In this document: in pieces, positions 23,001 to 34,500 of the stretch | Layout: every line of letters begins with the position of its first letter | How positions within the stretch are numbered: position 1 is the stretch's first letter | Assembly: GCA_029339195.1 (NCBI GenBank) | Contig: JAPTJF010000086.1 | Span: forward strand, 101,132 to 165,131 | Origin: Micractinium sp. NFX-FRZ | Lineage: Eukaryota; Chlorophyta; Trebouxiophyceae; Chlorellales; Chlorellaceae | DNA: 64,000 bases | Reading direction: 5' to 3' | Position numbers and translations under genes: made by a program | The notes under the pieces: generated by a model | Seen by the model: the letters and a program-made list of their open reading frames with translations, nothing else | Databases searched by the model: none | What the model was told of the DNA's origin: nothing

Positions 23001-24296
23001 CACGCTGTGCGGCGCACCTTGTGATGAGCATCTGCGCGCCTTCGTTGCGGGAGCCCAGGCGGTGCCGCCCTGCGCCGTGGCCCCAGCGCTGTGTGCATAC
23101 GGCGCGCTGCCCCTCGCCCCTCACACGCTATGCATACGCTGCCCCTGGCTCCCGACCACACACGCACACCCACCCTCACCGTCAGAATGACGTTCTTCCG
23201 GATCAGGGTGCCGCCACAGAAGTGGTCGCCATTCTCGTCGCTGAAATCTGCAGCCAAACACGATGCAGGGTATATGCTGTTGAGGAACACGTGAATTATG
23301 TTTGCTCTGCTGCCAGCGATGCACTGAGGTGGCCCAGACAGCAGCGCTACCACTAGCATGCCCTGTGTTCTGGGCCGACGGCGACGGCAGGGAGCAGACA
23401 CGGCAGGGCGGGAGCGGGGCGGTCTGACTGTGGGGGCAGCATACGGGAGCAAGCAGGGGCAGGGCAGGGTGGGTGCGCGGCAGACCGCCTGACTAGGGGC
23501 GGGCAGGCAGGCGCTGGCATCAGGCGGGTACTGACTGCCAGCTCACCGCTGTTCCAGAGGGAAGCCATATAGGGCAGCTTCCCGTCAGCTGCCACCTTGC
23601 CGCGTGAGATGGCGCTATGCACGCCGCCAGGCCTTGGCTGCGGGGTGCTGCAGCCGCGAGCAGGACGTCGGGGGGTGGGGAAGGGAAGGGCGGGGGCGGT
23701 GGGAGGGTGGCCAGGGAAGGCCAGGAAGGGCGGCTGGCAAGGGAAAGTGGGCGGGCAGCTTGGAAGGACCAGGCGCAGAAGTATGGGCTGCTGTGACCCG
23801 ATTTGAGTAAAGCACACCACGGAAAGCACGTGGTGAAAGTGGTGGTCGTGAGGATCGGGTGCAGCATGTGGCGGCGCATCGCCAGCCCCGATCAAGGTGT
23901 GTGTGTTCCTAGTGCTCCTGCCCCCGCCCACCCAGCTGATAAGAGCTTTTGCCAAAAGCATTAGATGTAACTCGCGGGGAGGGAGAGCGGGCATCAGCAT
24001 GCCAAGTGTGCAGGGGCACAGCGGGGCCGCACCCCATGCCCCACTCACAATGGTTTGGACCAAGCAGAGGCGGGGATTCCCTGGGCCAACGCCGCCGCAC
24101 GCTTCTGCTCCACCTCCCGCAGACCCTTTGCCATCCTGCCGTCTTCGGCGGCAAAGTAGGCGCGCTGCTGCGGGGTCAGTGCGCGCGCCACGCTGCGGTC
24201 GAGCGGATGGACAGCCGGCACTGTGCGGGCGGCGGTGGCGGTGGCTGCCAGCAGCAGGGCCGCAACCAGCAGCAGGAATGCCCGGGATTGTGCCAT
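20096..24296 (-). CDS. Secreted trypsin-like serine protease B (S1 family)
   Basis: Paralog of protease A, 341 residues, 11 exons (minus): 24296-24049, 23647-23547, 23247-23180, 22915-22862, 22499-22428, 22125-22055, 21735-21684, 21338-21259, 20890-20734, 20478-20396, 20135-20096. The start at 24296 is preferred over an in-frame ATG 15 codons earlier because MAQSRAFLLLVAALLLA is a clean signal peptide. The propeptide has the family phrase LDRSVARALTPQQRAYFAAE. Triad: TAAHCL (His), YADDIALIQLDR (Asp), CSGDSGGPL (Ser); the S1-pocket Asp is present in GADSC. The domain ends VVSYGPTGCGSDPKVTGYYT and KWIDDVLRKYRL. Exon lengths and phases match protease A almost one for one. Introns hold echoes of exons 5, 6 and 8. 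No membrane anchor follows, so export to the vacuole or medium is likely. Confidence 0.92.
21385..21482 (-). repeat. Exon echo array: about four partial copies of protease B exon 8 start
   Basis: On the minus strand the intron upstream of exon 8 contains successive variants of the exon start, reading ELRQSAVQ, KLSDVMLH, KLRHGVLQ and KPRHGQALM, spaced about 24-30 bp. The real exon begins KLRQGQTLM at 21338. Most copies retain a CTGCAG-like acceptor. Confidence 0.8.
21931..22035 (-). repeat. Exon echo of protease B exon 6 donor side plus short tandem repeats
   Basis: ALIQLDR and its donor are duplicated at about 21940-21965, left of the true exon end at 22055. Between them the phrase CAAGTGTTGCATTCCCAG is repeated in tandem, the same phrase as in protease A's intron. 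Confidence 0.8.
22395..22416. repeat. AT dinucleotide microsatellite in protease B intron
   Basis: A run of about ten AT units lies a few bases past the donor of exon 5. It is one of the few AT-rich tracts in this GC-rich window. Confidence 0.85.
22571..22622 (-). repeat. Exon echo of protease B exon 5 start
   Basis: Minus-strand CGCAG followed by GTCGGCGGCATCCCACCTGCG mirrors the real acceptor and exon at 22499 (GTGGGCGGCATCCACCTGCG). An inserted C shifts the reading frame after VGGI, so the copy cannot replace the exon. Confidence 0.8.
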
Positions 24297-25985
24297 GACG
24301 AACAACGCCCTGAAATTTGCGTCAAGGGGGTGTGAATGCATCTTGTTTGTGGCAGAGCATTGGTGGCACGCCGGCAGCGTGTGCCCCTACCCCACCGGCG
24401 CCGCCGGCGGCGGCAGCGCACTGGCCGCATGCCCCTCAGGCGCCCTGCACCCCCTCGCTTCCGCACGCCACCGACCTTCAACTATGCCTCCCTATGGCTT
24501 GACAGATGCGGCGGGTAGCTGGGAAGGCCCGAGCGCTCGGGCGGGGCGTCGGTGTTAGTGGTGAGCCCGCGGAACTCGTGTGATGGCTGTTATGTGCTCG
24601 CAAATGGGATCGAGCAGCATAAATAATGTATTAACCGGCCCCGAGAAACCTGCGACGCGGTTTTGTGTCTGCCAGTCAGCTTCCCTGCAAATCGCAAAAC
24701 GGGATCCGCGTTCGTTCTTGCGGGGATCAGGGCCGTGGTGCTAGGGTCCAGGGTTGGGGAACGACAGAGAGGCTAGCAATCGAGGCAGGGGAGCAAGGTC
24801 GGCTGAACTCTGCGCCTGCTGAGACTGTACTGCCACCGCCGTTGGCGGCGGCCTGGCCACCTGCCTTGCAGGAACCCCAAAGCTTTTTGTAGGCAGGCCT
24901 CCACCCCCTTCTGGTACCCAAGCACGTGGCCAGTTCCGAAAATGCCTCTGTCCATGCCCTGCTCTGCTGAAGGCGCAGCCCGGCTGAAAGCGAGCACGCA
25001 GCGCTAACGCCGAATGGGGCGCACGGAAGGCACCAGGGCATTGAATTTGCATGAGAAAAATGGCTCCCCCGATTTGACTTCTCAGAGTGTTCCATACCGC
25101 AGACGTTCACTAAACTTGAGGGGGCAGCCTGCCCAGGTGGAGTATGCCATGCAAGAGAGGGAGGAGATCCGTGGACTCACAAATCAAGCACTAACCCAGA
25201 ACTCGAAAATGGAGCTTGACATCATCCCCATGGGTCAATGTAAAAGACATGCAAGGTGCAGACGTGGGCGGGAGACAGGCGTGCACGGGGACAGTGTGTG
25301 CTGGATGAAGCAACGGATGCATGCCAACATGCACTCCTCCAGTCCCGGAGGGTAATCCCCGGCTTACTGTTGTACGCGCGCACACACCAGGGTTCTCCTG
25401 GAGGTGTCCCCCGGTGCTCGTGAGAGCACACACACACAACTGCCTTTCCGATCGAACTATGACATCTTGAGGGAGCAAAAACCCCCGGATAGGGTTCCCT
25501 GTTTGCTCAATGTCAGAGGTTCGATACTTCTTCGGTACTGTTATATGGCGAAATCCATATAGCACCCCGTTTCCATGCACTCCTCCACAGCAGGCCTCCT
25601 TTCCGGTGTGAGCGCTCAACATGCATTGTACGGAACACCCTGCACGTGTTGCAACGTTGCATCAAACACACACACCAGTTTCTGCGCTCCTCTTGGGGCA
25701 GCGCATGCACTGTGCGCCGCGGCCGCCGCCCCACCACAGCGTCCACCGCCCCGCCCCGCCAATGTGATCAGAGCACGCCATCGGCCGCCGGCATCGCATT
25801 TCTGTGCACACCAATTTGATCGACTTCCATTTTTGAAGCTCTCCGTTCTAGCACTCCTTGCTGAAGGCCCGATCAGTCCAAGTGTGTCGGACACGAGCAG
25901 CGTGCACTGCATTACGCACACCAACGCGTGATTGCGTTGATCGACATCAGCAGGCAGCAGAGCGGAGGAGCCTGCGCGGTGGAGA
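24297..25985. other. Divergent intergenic region
   Basis: About 1.7 kb between protease B (leftward) and p44 (rightward) starts. Base composition is more even than in the genes, with ATAAATAATGTATT near 24620. Open frames here have no recognisable protein content, and no tRNA was found. Both promoters should lie here. Confidence 0.5.
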
Positions 25986-28900
25986 ATGGCGGCCCGCCCT
26001 CCTGCTGACGGGCGGGGCGTGGACCTGGAGGAGGACGATGGGGATGAAATGAGGTGCGCAAATTACGCGTCGGGCCTGGGGCCTGTGAACATCCACCTGC
26101 GTCCCCGCCGCTGCCGCCCGCCGCCGCCGCCGCCGCCGCCGCCACCGCTTACTTCCCGTGCGCCTGCCACCGCTGCTGCGCCCAGGGTGGGGGAGGAGGA
26201 GCGCGGGCGGGGAGCATTTGAGCGCGAGTACGAGGACGACCATTCCTGGGAGGACCTGGAAGAGGACGAGTTTGGCAACCTGCGGGCGCCGGTGCGTGCG
26301 GGTGGTTCCTCACAGCAATGGCCGTGCGGGGTGGGCGGTGTGTGCGGGTGTGTGTAGTGCTGGCGGGTGCTCGACAGGAATGGTGGCGCGTGTGGGTGCC
26401 GTGGCTGTGTTCAGTAAGCTGGAGGGTGCTGCGCCTGCCGACGTGTTACGTCGCCGCCCCGGACCCACCCTGGAGCCCTTGGGGTGCGGCGAGCCGGTGC
26501 TGGTTCTGCATCTTGCAATGAGCCAGGAGAGCTTGGGGCCAGGACGACTGCCTGGGAGTTAATGGTGACCGTGGCGGTCACAAGGTGCAGGCCTTTGGGA
26601 GTGAGGTGCAGCCTGCCTCTCCTGCTGCCCGCTGCTGCTGCCCGTCAGCGTGCAGCAAACATGGCTGTACATGGATGTACATGGATGTAGTTGCATGTGA
26701 ACGCAATCGACTGATTGATTAATTGGTTGCCTGGTCGGGAACATGCAGGATCGCCGGGAGGAGCAGCGCGCGCGCCGGCGGCGGCTGCTGAGCGCGGCGC
26801 AGAGCGCACGCATTCGGCGCGGCATGATTCGATACGTGCAGGTGCGGCAGTGGTGGTGGTGATGTAGGGCCATGTGGGGCTGTGTGCGGGGTGTGTGGAG
26901 TGGGGCTGGCATGTTCTTTCCGCCCGCGAAAGCAGCTGCTGCTGTGCACCGTGTATTTCCATTGCCACATGATGAGCGGCACATTCACATGAATATGCTA
27001 ATGGGGTGCCATGCACCTCGCCCCTGCAGGTGATTCTGGACCTCTCTCGGGCGGCGTCTCTCACAGGTCAGAGTCCGACCGGCACAGCTGGATGTGTATG
27101 CATACACACATATGTGCACACACATGCACCAGTGCTCTATATTTGAAGCCCCTGCACCAATTGAGGCGTGTGCATCAGGTGGCTGCGACTGCGCCCTGCC
27201 ATGCACAGGCGGGCACACCCGCGTGGGAAGGCGCCCTGCCCCTTCTCCCCCCCCATCATTGCCCCATTCCCTTGCCCAACCCTTCCCTTGCCCTTCCCTC
27301 GCCCGCAGACATGCGGCCCCTGCGTGCCGCTGTCATGAGCGGCATCCTGCAGCGCTTCATCCGCGCCTTCTTCGACGAAAATCCGCTCAGCCAGGTGCAG
27401 TGAGATGGGGAGCGTTGGGTCGTGTTACTCTGCCAGCCCTGCCTTTGTTGATGAAGGCCCGCTCAGCCAGGTGAGGCAAGCAGGAAGGGCTTGGCCGGTT
27501 TTCTTTTCAAATCCGGGCCTTCTTTGATGAGGAACCGTTGAGCCAGGTGTAGCGGGGCAGGTGGGCAGGGTTCAGTTGGGTGTATTGTGTTCATGAGAAT
27601 TGGGGCCCTGCGCCGCTTCATCTGTGTGTGATTCAATAAGAACCCGCTGAGCCAGGTGGGGCAAGTGGGCAGGGGTCGGTGGAGTGCACTGTTTTCACCG
27701 GCAATCGGGGCGCGTGGGCAGGGTGGGCAGCAGCGCGTCGTCATGCAGAAACCGAGTGAGCCGCATCTCAGCCAAAGCATTTGGCGTTTGCTCATCACGT
27801 CTCCCCCTCCTCTGCGTTGCAGCTGGGCATCGACATGCTGCGCAACGGGTGGCTCCCCTCCGAGCCAAAGCATGTCTCTTACTAGTGCTTGCCTTCTGCC
27901 TCCCTGTGCCAACAACAGCTGGGCATCATCGTGCTGCGTAATGGAGTGGCCGAGCGCCTGACGGAGCTGTCGTCTGCTCCGGTGAGCCTCCAGTGTGGCC
28001 TGCAGCTAAAGGGAGATCGAGGGGTGGAGGTGGCGTGGCAGCGGGGCGCCAACGGCGGGGGGGGACATGGCGGGGAGGCGAGGCCGCAAGAAAGTAAATT
28101 GTTTTCAGTGAGAGCATCGACGAGCCAGCAGTGCAGCAGCCCCACTTCCCTAGTAGTAATCTGGAGGTCTGCTAAGTAGGCGACGTTCGGCAGCCCACCC
28201 CGCACGGTTTGTGAGCTCCTCTCCCCGTTGCTCCACCGCCTGCGCCAGGAGGCGCACATTGCCAGGCTGCGCGGCAATCTGGACACTGGGGGAGACGCCT
28301 CGCTTCAGAACGCCCTGGACCTGGCTGTCGACTCGCTCAAGAGCATACCGCCCTACGGGCACAGGTGCGGGCAGGCAGGGGTGCGCGGGGCCGGGGGCGC
28401 TCTGGGGGCGGCACCTGTGCCCGCCCGCCTTCCCGCGCTCCCGCCTGGCCAGCGCAGGCGCATCGCCCCCCCTCCTTCCTCTCCCCAGCGTGATCTGCTT
28501 CTGCCTGCCCATGCGCCCCGCCTCCCTCCCTGCCATCGCCGCTCCCCTTGCAGGGAGGCCCTCTCGCTGTTTGCAGCCCTCTCTTCTCCCTACCCATGCG
28601 CCTTTCCTCACCCCCGCTTTGCACACGTGCACCCTCCCGCCTGTCCTCCATTCAGGGAGGCCCTCTTCCTGTTTGCGGCCCTCAGCACGTGTGACCCAGG
28701 AGACATTGGCGTGAGCATCAAGGCAGCCAAGCAGCATAGGGTGCGGGTGTCAGGTGCGAGGACGGGGCACAGCGGGCGTGGCGGCTGCTCCTGCACTTGC
28801 GGGTGGAGCGATAGCAAGGGCGACCGATCTGCCTTGGCCAGATTTAGGGTGCTGCTGCCGTTGGTTTCTGCTCTGGCAGCCACGCTCCGCACATCTTCAA

Positions 28901-30925
28901 TCCTCTTCAAATCACGTGCTGCAAGGACGCCCCCCCACCCCTGCCGCCCTCTCCTGCCTGCCCGCCCCCAGTCTGCCGTCTCCTCCTGCTTTACCCACCT
29001 GCCTGCCCACCGCCAGCCTACACCCACCTACCTGCCCTGCCTCCCTGTCCCTGCCTGCCTGCTCCCACCTTCCTGCCCTGCCCCTCCCCCGTCCTCCCCT
29101 GCCCGCAGTTGTGGGCCTGGCAGCGGAGATGTACATCTGCCGGCGCATGTCGCAGCAGACGGGAGGCACCTACACGGGTGCGCCGCAGCGCTGTGCTGTG
29201 TGTGCTGCGTGTGCTGTGGCATTCTGTGCTGTGCTGTGCTGTGCCGTGCTGTGTTGTGCCGTGCTGTTGTATGCTGTGCGGTGCTGAGGGAGTTGAATGT
29301 TGAACCGTGCAGCGGCCATGAATGAGGGCCACCTGTCTGAAACTGGAACCAAAGAACAAATTTAGCATGGCATGCTCTCCCTTTCCCGTGCAGTGGCCAT
29401 GAACGAGGGGCACCTGCAGGACCTCATGCTGGAGCATGCGGTGCCCCCGCCGGCGCCCCCCGGCTCCTCCTCCGTCTCCCTCGTCCGCATGGGCTTCCCC
29501 CCAAAGAACCCCGAGGCCCCGGGGGCCGCCGCCTTTTGCGGTAAGCGGGGCGTACCGCCTTGCCTGTGCCTGTACTGCCTGATGGGGGGCTGGTCGTAGT
29601 GCCTGGTGGGGTGGCACCTTTACAGCCAGACTGCTGCAGTTTGGTTGCCCGTGCATCCTGCGTGAGCCCAGGGTTGCTCAACACCACGTGTCTCCCAGCA
29701 TTCATTCGCTAACATGTGCTTCCTCGCTTTGCTCTGAGGCACGCTTGTGTGTCTGCCCTGCATGTCGGCCAACCGGGGGCGGCCGCCTTCTGCGGTGAGC
29801 CAGGCGTATCGCCTTGCCTGTGCCTGTACTGGTCATCCACATCCCATTCATGCATCTCAGGCCCCTTCCTTCTGCGTGCCCGCCCGCCTCCCCCGTGCAG
29901 GCGAGAAGTGCCAGCTGCAGGCGGGCGGCTTCACCTGCCCGCGCTGCAAGGCCCGCGTGTCGGAGCTGCCCAGCCAGTGCCACGTGTGTGGGCTGTCCCT
30001 CGTGGCGTCACCCCACCTGGCCCGCTCCTACCACCACCTCTTTCCGGTGAAGCCGTTCACGGAAGTGGCGGCAGAGGAGCTGGCGGCAGCAGGGCCGGTG
30101 AGCGGGGGCTGGTGGGAGCAGTTGGCGGGTGCGGGTGGGAGAGGACTGGCAAGTGGTGGTGGGGTTTGGCGAGCGATCAGTGTGGGTGGCAGGCGTCAGG
30201 TGGTTTGGGTGTGGGTGGCAGCAAGCGCCAGCTGAATCAGAGTCAGTGGGTGCACGCTGGTAAGGGGGGCCGGAGAGCATCCACAGTGAGGGCTGAGTGA
30301 TGGCCAGCACATGCGGGACCAGCTGGCGGGGTTGAAAGAAGAAGGACTGGCAGGCAAATGGTTGCCGTGCCTTGCCAGCAGCCGCGTTGGCGGGCACAGG
30401 CACAGGACTGCGCATCAGCGCAGCGAGTGCAGGGAGAGTGCCCCCCCGTCTCCCTCCCTCGCCTCACTGCTGACATGGCGCCATCTCCTGGCGCCGACTC
30501 CCCTGCCTGGGTGCTTGCCAAACATGTCCTTTCCCTTGACGCGAACCCCTGCCTCTGACTCGCCTACCTGGGTGCCTGCACACTTGCAGGGCTGCGGCGG
30601 GCAGCACGCTGACGTGGCGCCTCCGTTTGTGGCAGGGCTAGCCTACTGCTACGGCTGCTATCAACCACTGGCACAACCCGGGCAGCCAGGCAGCGGCGTG
30701 GGCAGCAGCAGAGGAGGCAGGGCGCCAGGGCCCGCTGCGACGCAGGCGGCGGCGGCAGCAGCGGCGGCAGCAGCGGGCGGCGGGGGCATTGTGTCCCGCT
30801 GCCCCGACTGCCGCAACTTGTACTGCTTTGAGTGCGATGCTTACATTCATGAGCAGCTGCACAACTGCCCCGGCTGCGAGTGCCTGCCGCCGGTGCTGGT
30901 CGCCGCCGATGGCGGCGGCGGGTGA
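25986..30925 (+). CDS. SSL1: TFIIH core subunit p44 (SSL1/GTF2H2)
   Basis: Subunit of the general transcription and nucleotide-excision-repair factor TFIIH; p44 activates the XPD helicase. Exons: 25986-26291, 26749-26841, 27030-27066, 27309-27394, 27919-27981, 28249-28364, 28656-28753, 29109-29177, 29394-29540, 29901-30097, 30590-30925, giving up to 515 residues. The N-terminus has the family phrase HSWEDLEEDEFGNL. A von Willebrand A-like domain follows (QVILDLSRAASLTDMRP, FIRAFFDENPLSQLGIIVLR, LDTGGDASLQNALDLAVDSL, EALFLFAALSTCDPGDI, RVSVVGLAAEMYICRRM). Next come a C4 zinc finger (FTCPRCKARVSELPSQCHVC) and a C-terminal RING-like module (CYGCYQ, CPDCRNLYCFECDAYIHE, CPGC) split by a poly-Ala insert. 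Exon 1 contains a 132-bp in-frame stretch (26054-26185) with GTGCGC and CAG ends that may be an intron; removing it gives 471 residues. Introns are full of echoes of the neighbouring exons. Confidence 0.93.
27441..27662 (+). repeat. Exon echo array: three decayed copies of p44 exon 4 donor side
   Basis: After the real FFDENPLSQ-donor at 27394, the phrase recurs three times: at about 27450-27477, 27508-27552 and 27598-27660. Each ends CTSAGCCAGGTG, but with altered or broken upstream codons. The spacing is about 80-110 bp. Confidence 0.88.
27816..27872 (+). repeat. Exon echo of p44 exon 5 acceptor side
   Basis: GTTGCAG followed by CTGGGCATCGACATGCTGCG matches the real acceptor and start of exon 5 at 27919 (CTGGGCATCATCGTGCTGCG), about 90 bp downstream, then diverges. 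Confidence 0.88.
28545..28600 (+). repeat. Exon echo of p44 exon 7 acceptor side
   Basis: CAGGGAGGCCCTCTCGCTGT at about 28552 repeats the real exon 7 start at 28653 (CAGGGAGGCCCTCTTCCTGT) 100 bp earlier. After about 30 bases the copy becomes pyrimidine-rich intron. Confidence 0.88.
29300..29345 (+). repeat. Exon echo of p44 exon 9 acceptor side
   Basis: GTGCAGCGGCCATGAATGAG at about 29308 mirrors the real GTGCAGTGGCCATGAACGAG at 29388. The echo then loses the frame. A donor-side echo of the same exon (GCCGCCTTCTGCGGTGAGC) lies after the exon at about 29780-29800. Confidence 0.85.
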
Positions 30926-31547
30926 CAGCCAGGGCGGGCGCGCGGATGGCGCCCGCAGTACAGCGGTGCACAGCCTCGTGCCAGCGTCGGCACTGCTCCT
31001 GTAAGGCCCCGCTGCTGCTGCCCCTTGCTGTCCCTGTCCCGCCGTCTGCTTGCTCCAGCAACCCGCCTTCTGAGGCACCAAGCACTGTGACCTGGCCCTC
31101 TGTGCCACCTCTCGAACTGATAATGGCTTGCCCACCCGATTGGTCACTTGTGTGTTACGGCTACACTCACACACACATGAGCTAGAGTAGGCATGAAAGG
31201 CGGGGTACGAGGGGCTGACGGCAACCAGATGCGGGCACAATAAAATGCTCTCTGAGACAGACGAGGGACAAGGAGGGGAGCGGGCGCTCCCAAAACATGC
31301 GTTGGATCCAAAGGGAGGGGTCCAGAGGAAAGGCGCACGGCAGAATCGTGGCTGATCTGAGGCAGTGTGGGGGCCGTCGCTGATGCGCTGATGTGGCAGG
31401 TGCTGAGGTTCTGGGGGGCAAGGGTGCGTTCTGTTCTTCCACGTCGGCAGCTGGGCAGGTGCTCTGGTGTGGCAGGGGCGTCAAGGCAGTCAGGCAGGGG
31501 GGGTGCTACATTTTGATTAAAGTTCTTTTGGCGGCGGGTGCCCTGCC
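30926..31547. other. Convergent 3' UTR region
   Basis: About 620 bp between the ends of p44 and the diflavin reductase. Apart from the p44 poly(A) motif, nothing was recognised. Confidence 0.5.
31000..31004 (+). terminator. TGTAA polyadenylation signal of p44
   Basis: TGTAA lies 75 bp after the p44 stop codon, a typical distance for green-algal genes. Confidence 0.55.
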
Positions 31548-34500
31548 TCAGCTCCAGATGTCGCGGACGTACCGCCCCTCCCGAGTCATCTGCTGCAGCT
31601 GCTCAGCTGCCTCCGCCTCTGCAGGCGGGGTGATAAGGGAGGCATTAATAACGCGAGAGTTGGGGCTCTGCAATCAGAGGCGTGCAGAGCCGCTGGGGGC
31701 AGGCGGGCGGGCAGGCAGGCAGCGACAGGCAGGGGGCCACGGCATGGCAGCAGCAGGTATCCACAGCTGGCGTTGTTTAAACTGCAATCGGAACAGTAAA
31801 AGCAGCAGGTGGTGCATGGCATGCCAGCAGGCCACAAGGCATACCCGCGAGCCCGCCTTGCTCCCGTAGAATGCCAGCCAGGCAGGCGTGCACATCTTTG
31901 GCCATGCCAGCGCCGTCACCGCACACATACACGTAAGCGCCCTGCCTGCAGCAGGGGGAGGCACAGAGAAAGCGGCGAGCAGGCGTGGGCAGGGGTTCAA
32001 GGGGTGGCTTAACAAAGAGACCCGTCCGCCAGCTGACAAAATGAGTGCATGCATCCTGGCCAGCTGTGCATGCCTCTGTGGATATGTGCATCTGTGGCTA
32101 GCTGGCCCGGTGCGGCAGCACACACTCTTTCCAGTCCCAACGACAGCCTGCACGTGACTGGACACATTTTGGTGGTACCCGCTTACTTGGCGATGAGGGC
32201 GTGTAGGTCGGCTGCATGCTGCTGCATCAGGTGCTGCACATACACCTTCTCCTTCTGGGCGCGGGAGAAGGCAACGTGCAGGCGGTCCAGCGTGCCGTCG
32301 GCGGCGAATGCCTGCGCAGAGGCGGGGGAGGGGCAGGGGAGGGGAGGAAGGAGGCGAGGGGACGGGGTTGGACGGGGCTAAGAGCGCACTCCTGGCGGCA
32401 GCCGGGCGCCAATGGGATGGACAGGCAAACATCCTGGGAGGGAGCTAGACAGGAAACATAGTCTGAAAGGCAGGGAGCCAGGGCGGCTTGGCGCACGGGC
32501 CGGCGAGGCGGGGCAGGTAGCAGCACAGCACAGCTGATGGCGCACAATGTCATCCCAGGTGGCACGAGAGATGGCAATGGCGCATGGCGGGGAAGGGGAT
32601 GCACCCTCGCAGTGCACCAGTATTGCGCAGTAAAGTACGCTCGTACCTCCAGGTCGCTGCGGTACAGGTAGTCCTGGTCCTCCCGGCGGCACCCAAAGTA
32701 CAGCCACGCTGCGCCCCGCTGCGCGGCGCTGTCCCCCGCTGCGCCCGCCGCCCGGAGCTGCTCGCGCCGGTGCTGCAGGAAGCCTCTGAAGGGGGTGACT
32801 CCCGTGCCTGGCCCGATCATGAGCAGGGGTGTGGCCAGGCTGGCGGGAGGGCCAAAGGCGCCGCCGCGGCGCAGGAAGACGGGGAGGCGCAGGGCTGCTG
32901 ACATGGCGGTGGCGGTACCACGCGCAATGGGGTCCAGCTGGCGCTCCAGCCAGGCGGTGGCCACGCCGGCGTGCTCACCGTACTGCTCGGTCCGGTACCG
33001 CACCACCGTAAAGGCAACCTGGGCCTGCAGGGCAGGAGAGAGGAAGTGTAAGCGGGTGGGTGGGTGCGGCAGGGGAGCGGGGTGGGTGCGGCACGGCAGG
33101 ATCGGGAGGAGAGCAGCAGGCAGGCAGGCAGGCAGGGAGGCAGGCAGGCAGGTGACGAGCACGCAGTGACAGGCATATCCACTCAGCTGCTCGCAAGCAG
33201 GCGGCTACCAGTCAGCTGAGCCACAGTGCAGCACGCAGGCACAGGCAGCAGTGGCAGCCGCTGTACAGCCCAGCATTGCATCACCAGCACCAGCCGCGGC
33301 CAGCCTGGCATCGCGGCAGCTGTGGGCAGCAGCAGGCAGCACCAGTGCACAACTGATGCCGGCACCGTGGCTGTTGTTGCACGCAGCAGCAGGCAGCTCT
33401 GGCTGCCCAGCAGCGCACCTTGCCGGGGCAGGCGAGTGGGGAGGAGGAGAGGGAGTACATGCGTGCTGCGAGCGGGGGCAGGGCATCCAGCAGCGCGTCC
33501 AGCGGGGGCCGGCAGGAGGGGAAGCGGCGCAGCAGGTGCAGCAGGGAGGGGCGCGCCCCCAGCACCTCGGCCGCGTATGCCTCCCGCCCATCCCGGGAGC
33601 ACCAGCGCAGCAGCGCATGCCTCTCATCCTCGTCGGTGCAGTGCTCCGCCAGCAGCCGGAGCAGCGACTTGCGTGGGGGGCCGGTGAGGTCCACGCCGCG
33701 CGCCAGGGCGGCGCGCACGCTGCACGGCGCGCGCAGGTGCGGCAGCAGGTGCTCGTGCGGGTGGAGGCTGCCGTTGGCGCCGCTGGCACCGCTGCTGCCG
33801 TTTGCTGCAGTCTCCTCTGCGGGCGCAACGTCAAACACGGCCGCCCCATCCAGGCCCAGCCGGTCCAGCAGGGGGGCCACCAGGGCGGGGTCGTTTTCGG
33901 GCAGCAGGCCCAGGGAGTCGCCGGGGGCGCACTGCATGCCGCTCTCGCCCACGTCCACCTCCAGGTGCAGCACCTGGCGGGGGGGCAAGCACGAGCAGCA
34001 CATCAGGTAAGAAGGCAAGGCTTCATTGTTATTGTTACGGACAGAGTTTCTGTGGCCGCACTGCATGCTGAGCTCTCGCCCACGTCCACCCCCAGGTGCA
34101 GCACCTGTCGGGGAGGAAGTGTGAGCAGGGCCACACAGCAGGTCAGAAGGCGAGGCGATGTTGGTGCTGACCGGGCCTCCAGGGCCGTGCTGCATGCCGC
34201 TCTCGCTGCTTTTCACATGCGCGTGCTGAAGGGTCAGCCGGCTACAAGGCAGGACAGGCAGCCCAACAGCCCCCCAACCGCATGCCTGCCTGCATGCCAA
34301 CACATGCCCTGGCCCTGGCCCTTTCCTGCCCCACCCTCACCTGGCGGTCGGCATCCGACAGCTCGGTTGTGAGGTAGCAGGCGTCAGTTACGGGGGCCCA
34401 GAAGGGCGCCTCTGCGCTGTACTCGCCAGCGGGGTCGCGCCGCGCCAGCTCAGCGGCGCTGGGCGCGCCCGCCTCGGCCGCCCGCACTGCGCCCGCCGCG

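Noticed and set aside
25505..25535. GGTTCGATAC phrase resembling a tRNA T-loop
   Set aside because: No acceptor, D or anticodon stems can be folded around it.
27441..27662. p44 echoes as mutually exclusive alternative exons
   Set aside because: The copies include only 20-60 bases of the exon, with frameshifts and no intact opposite splice site, so they cannot replace the exon.
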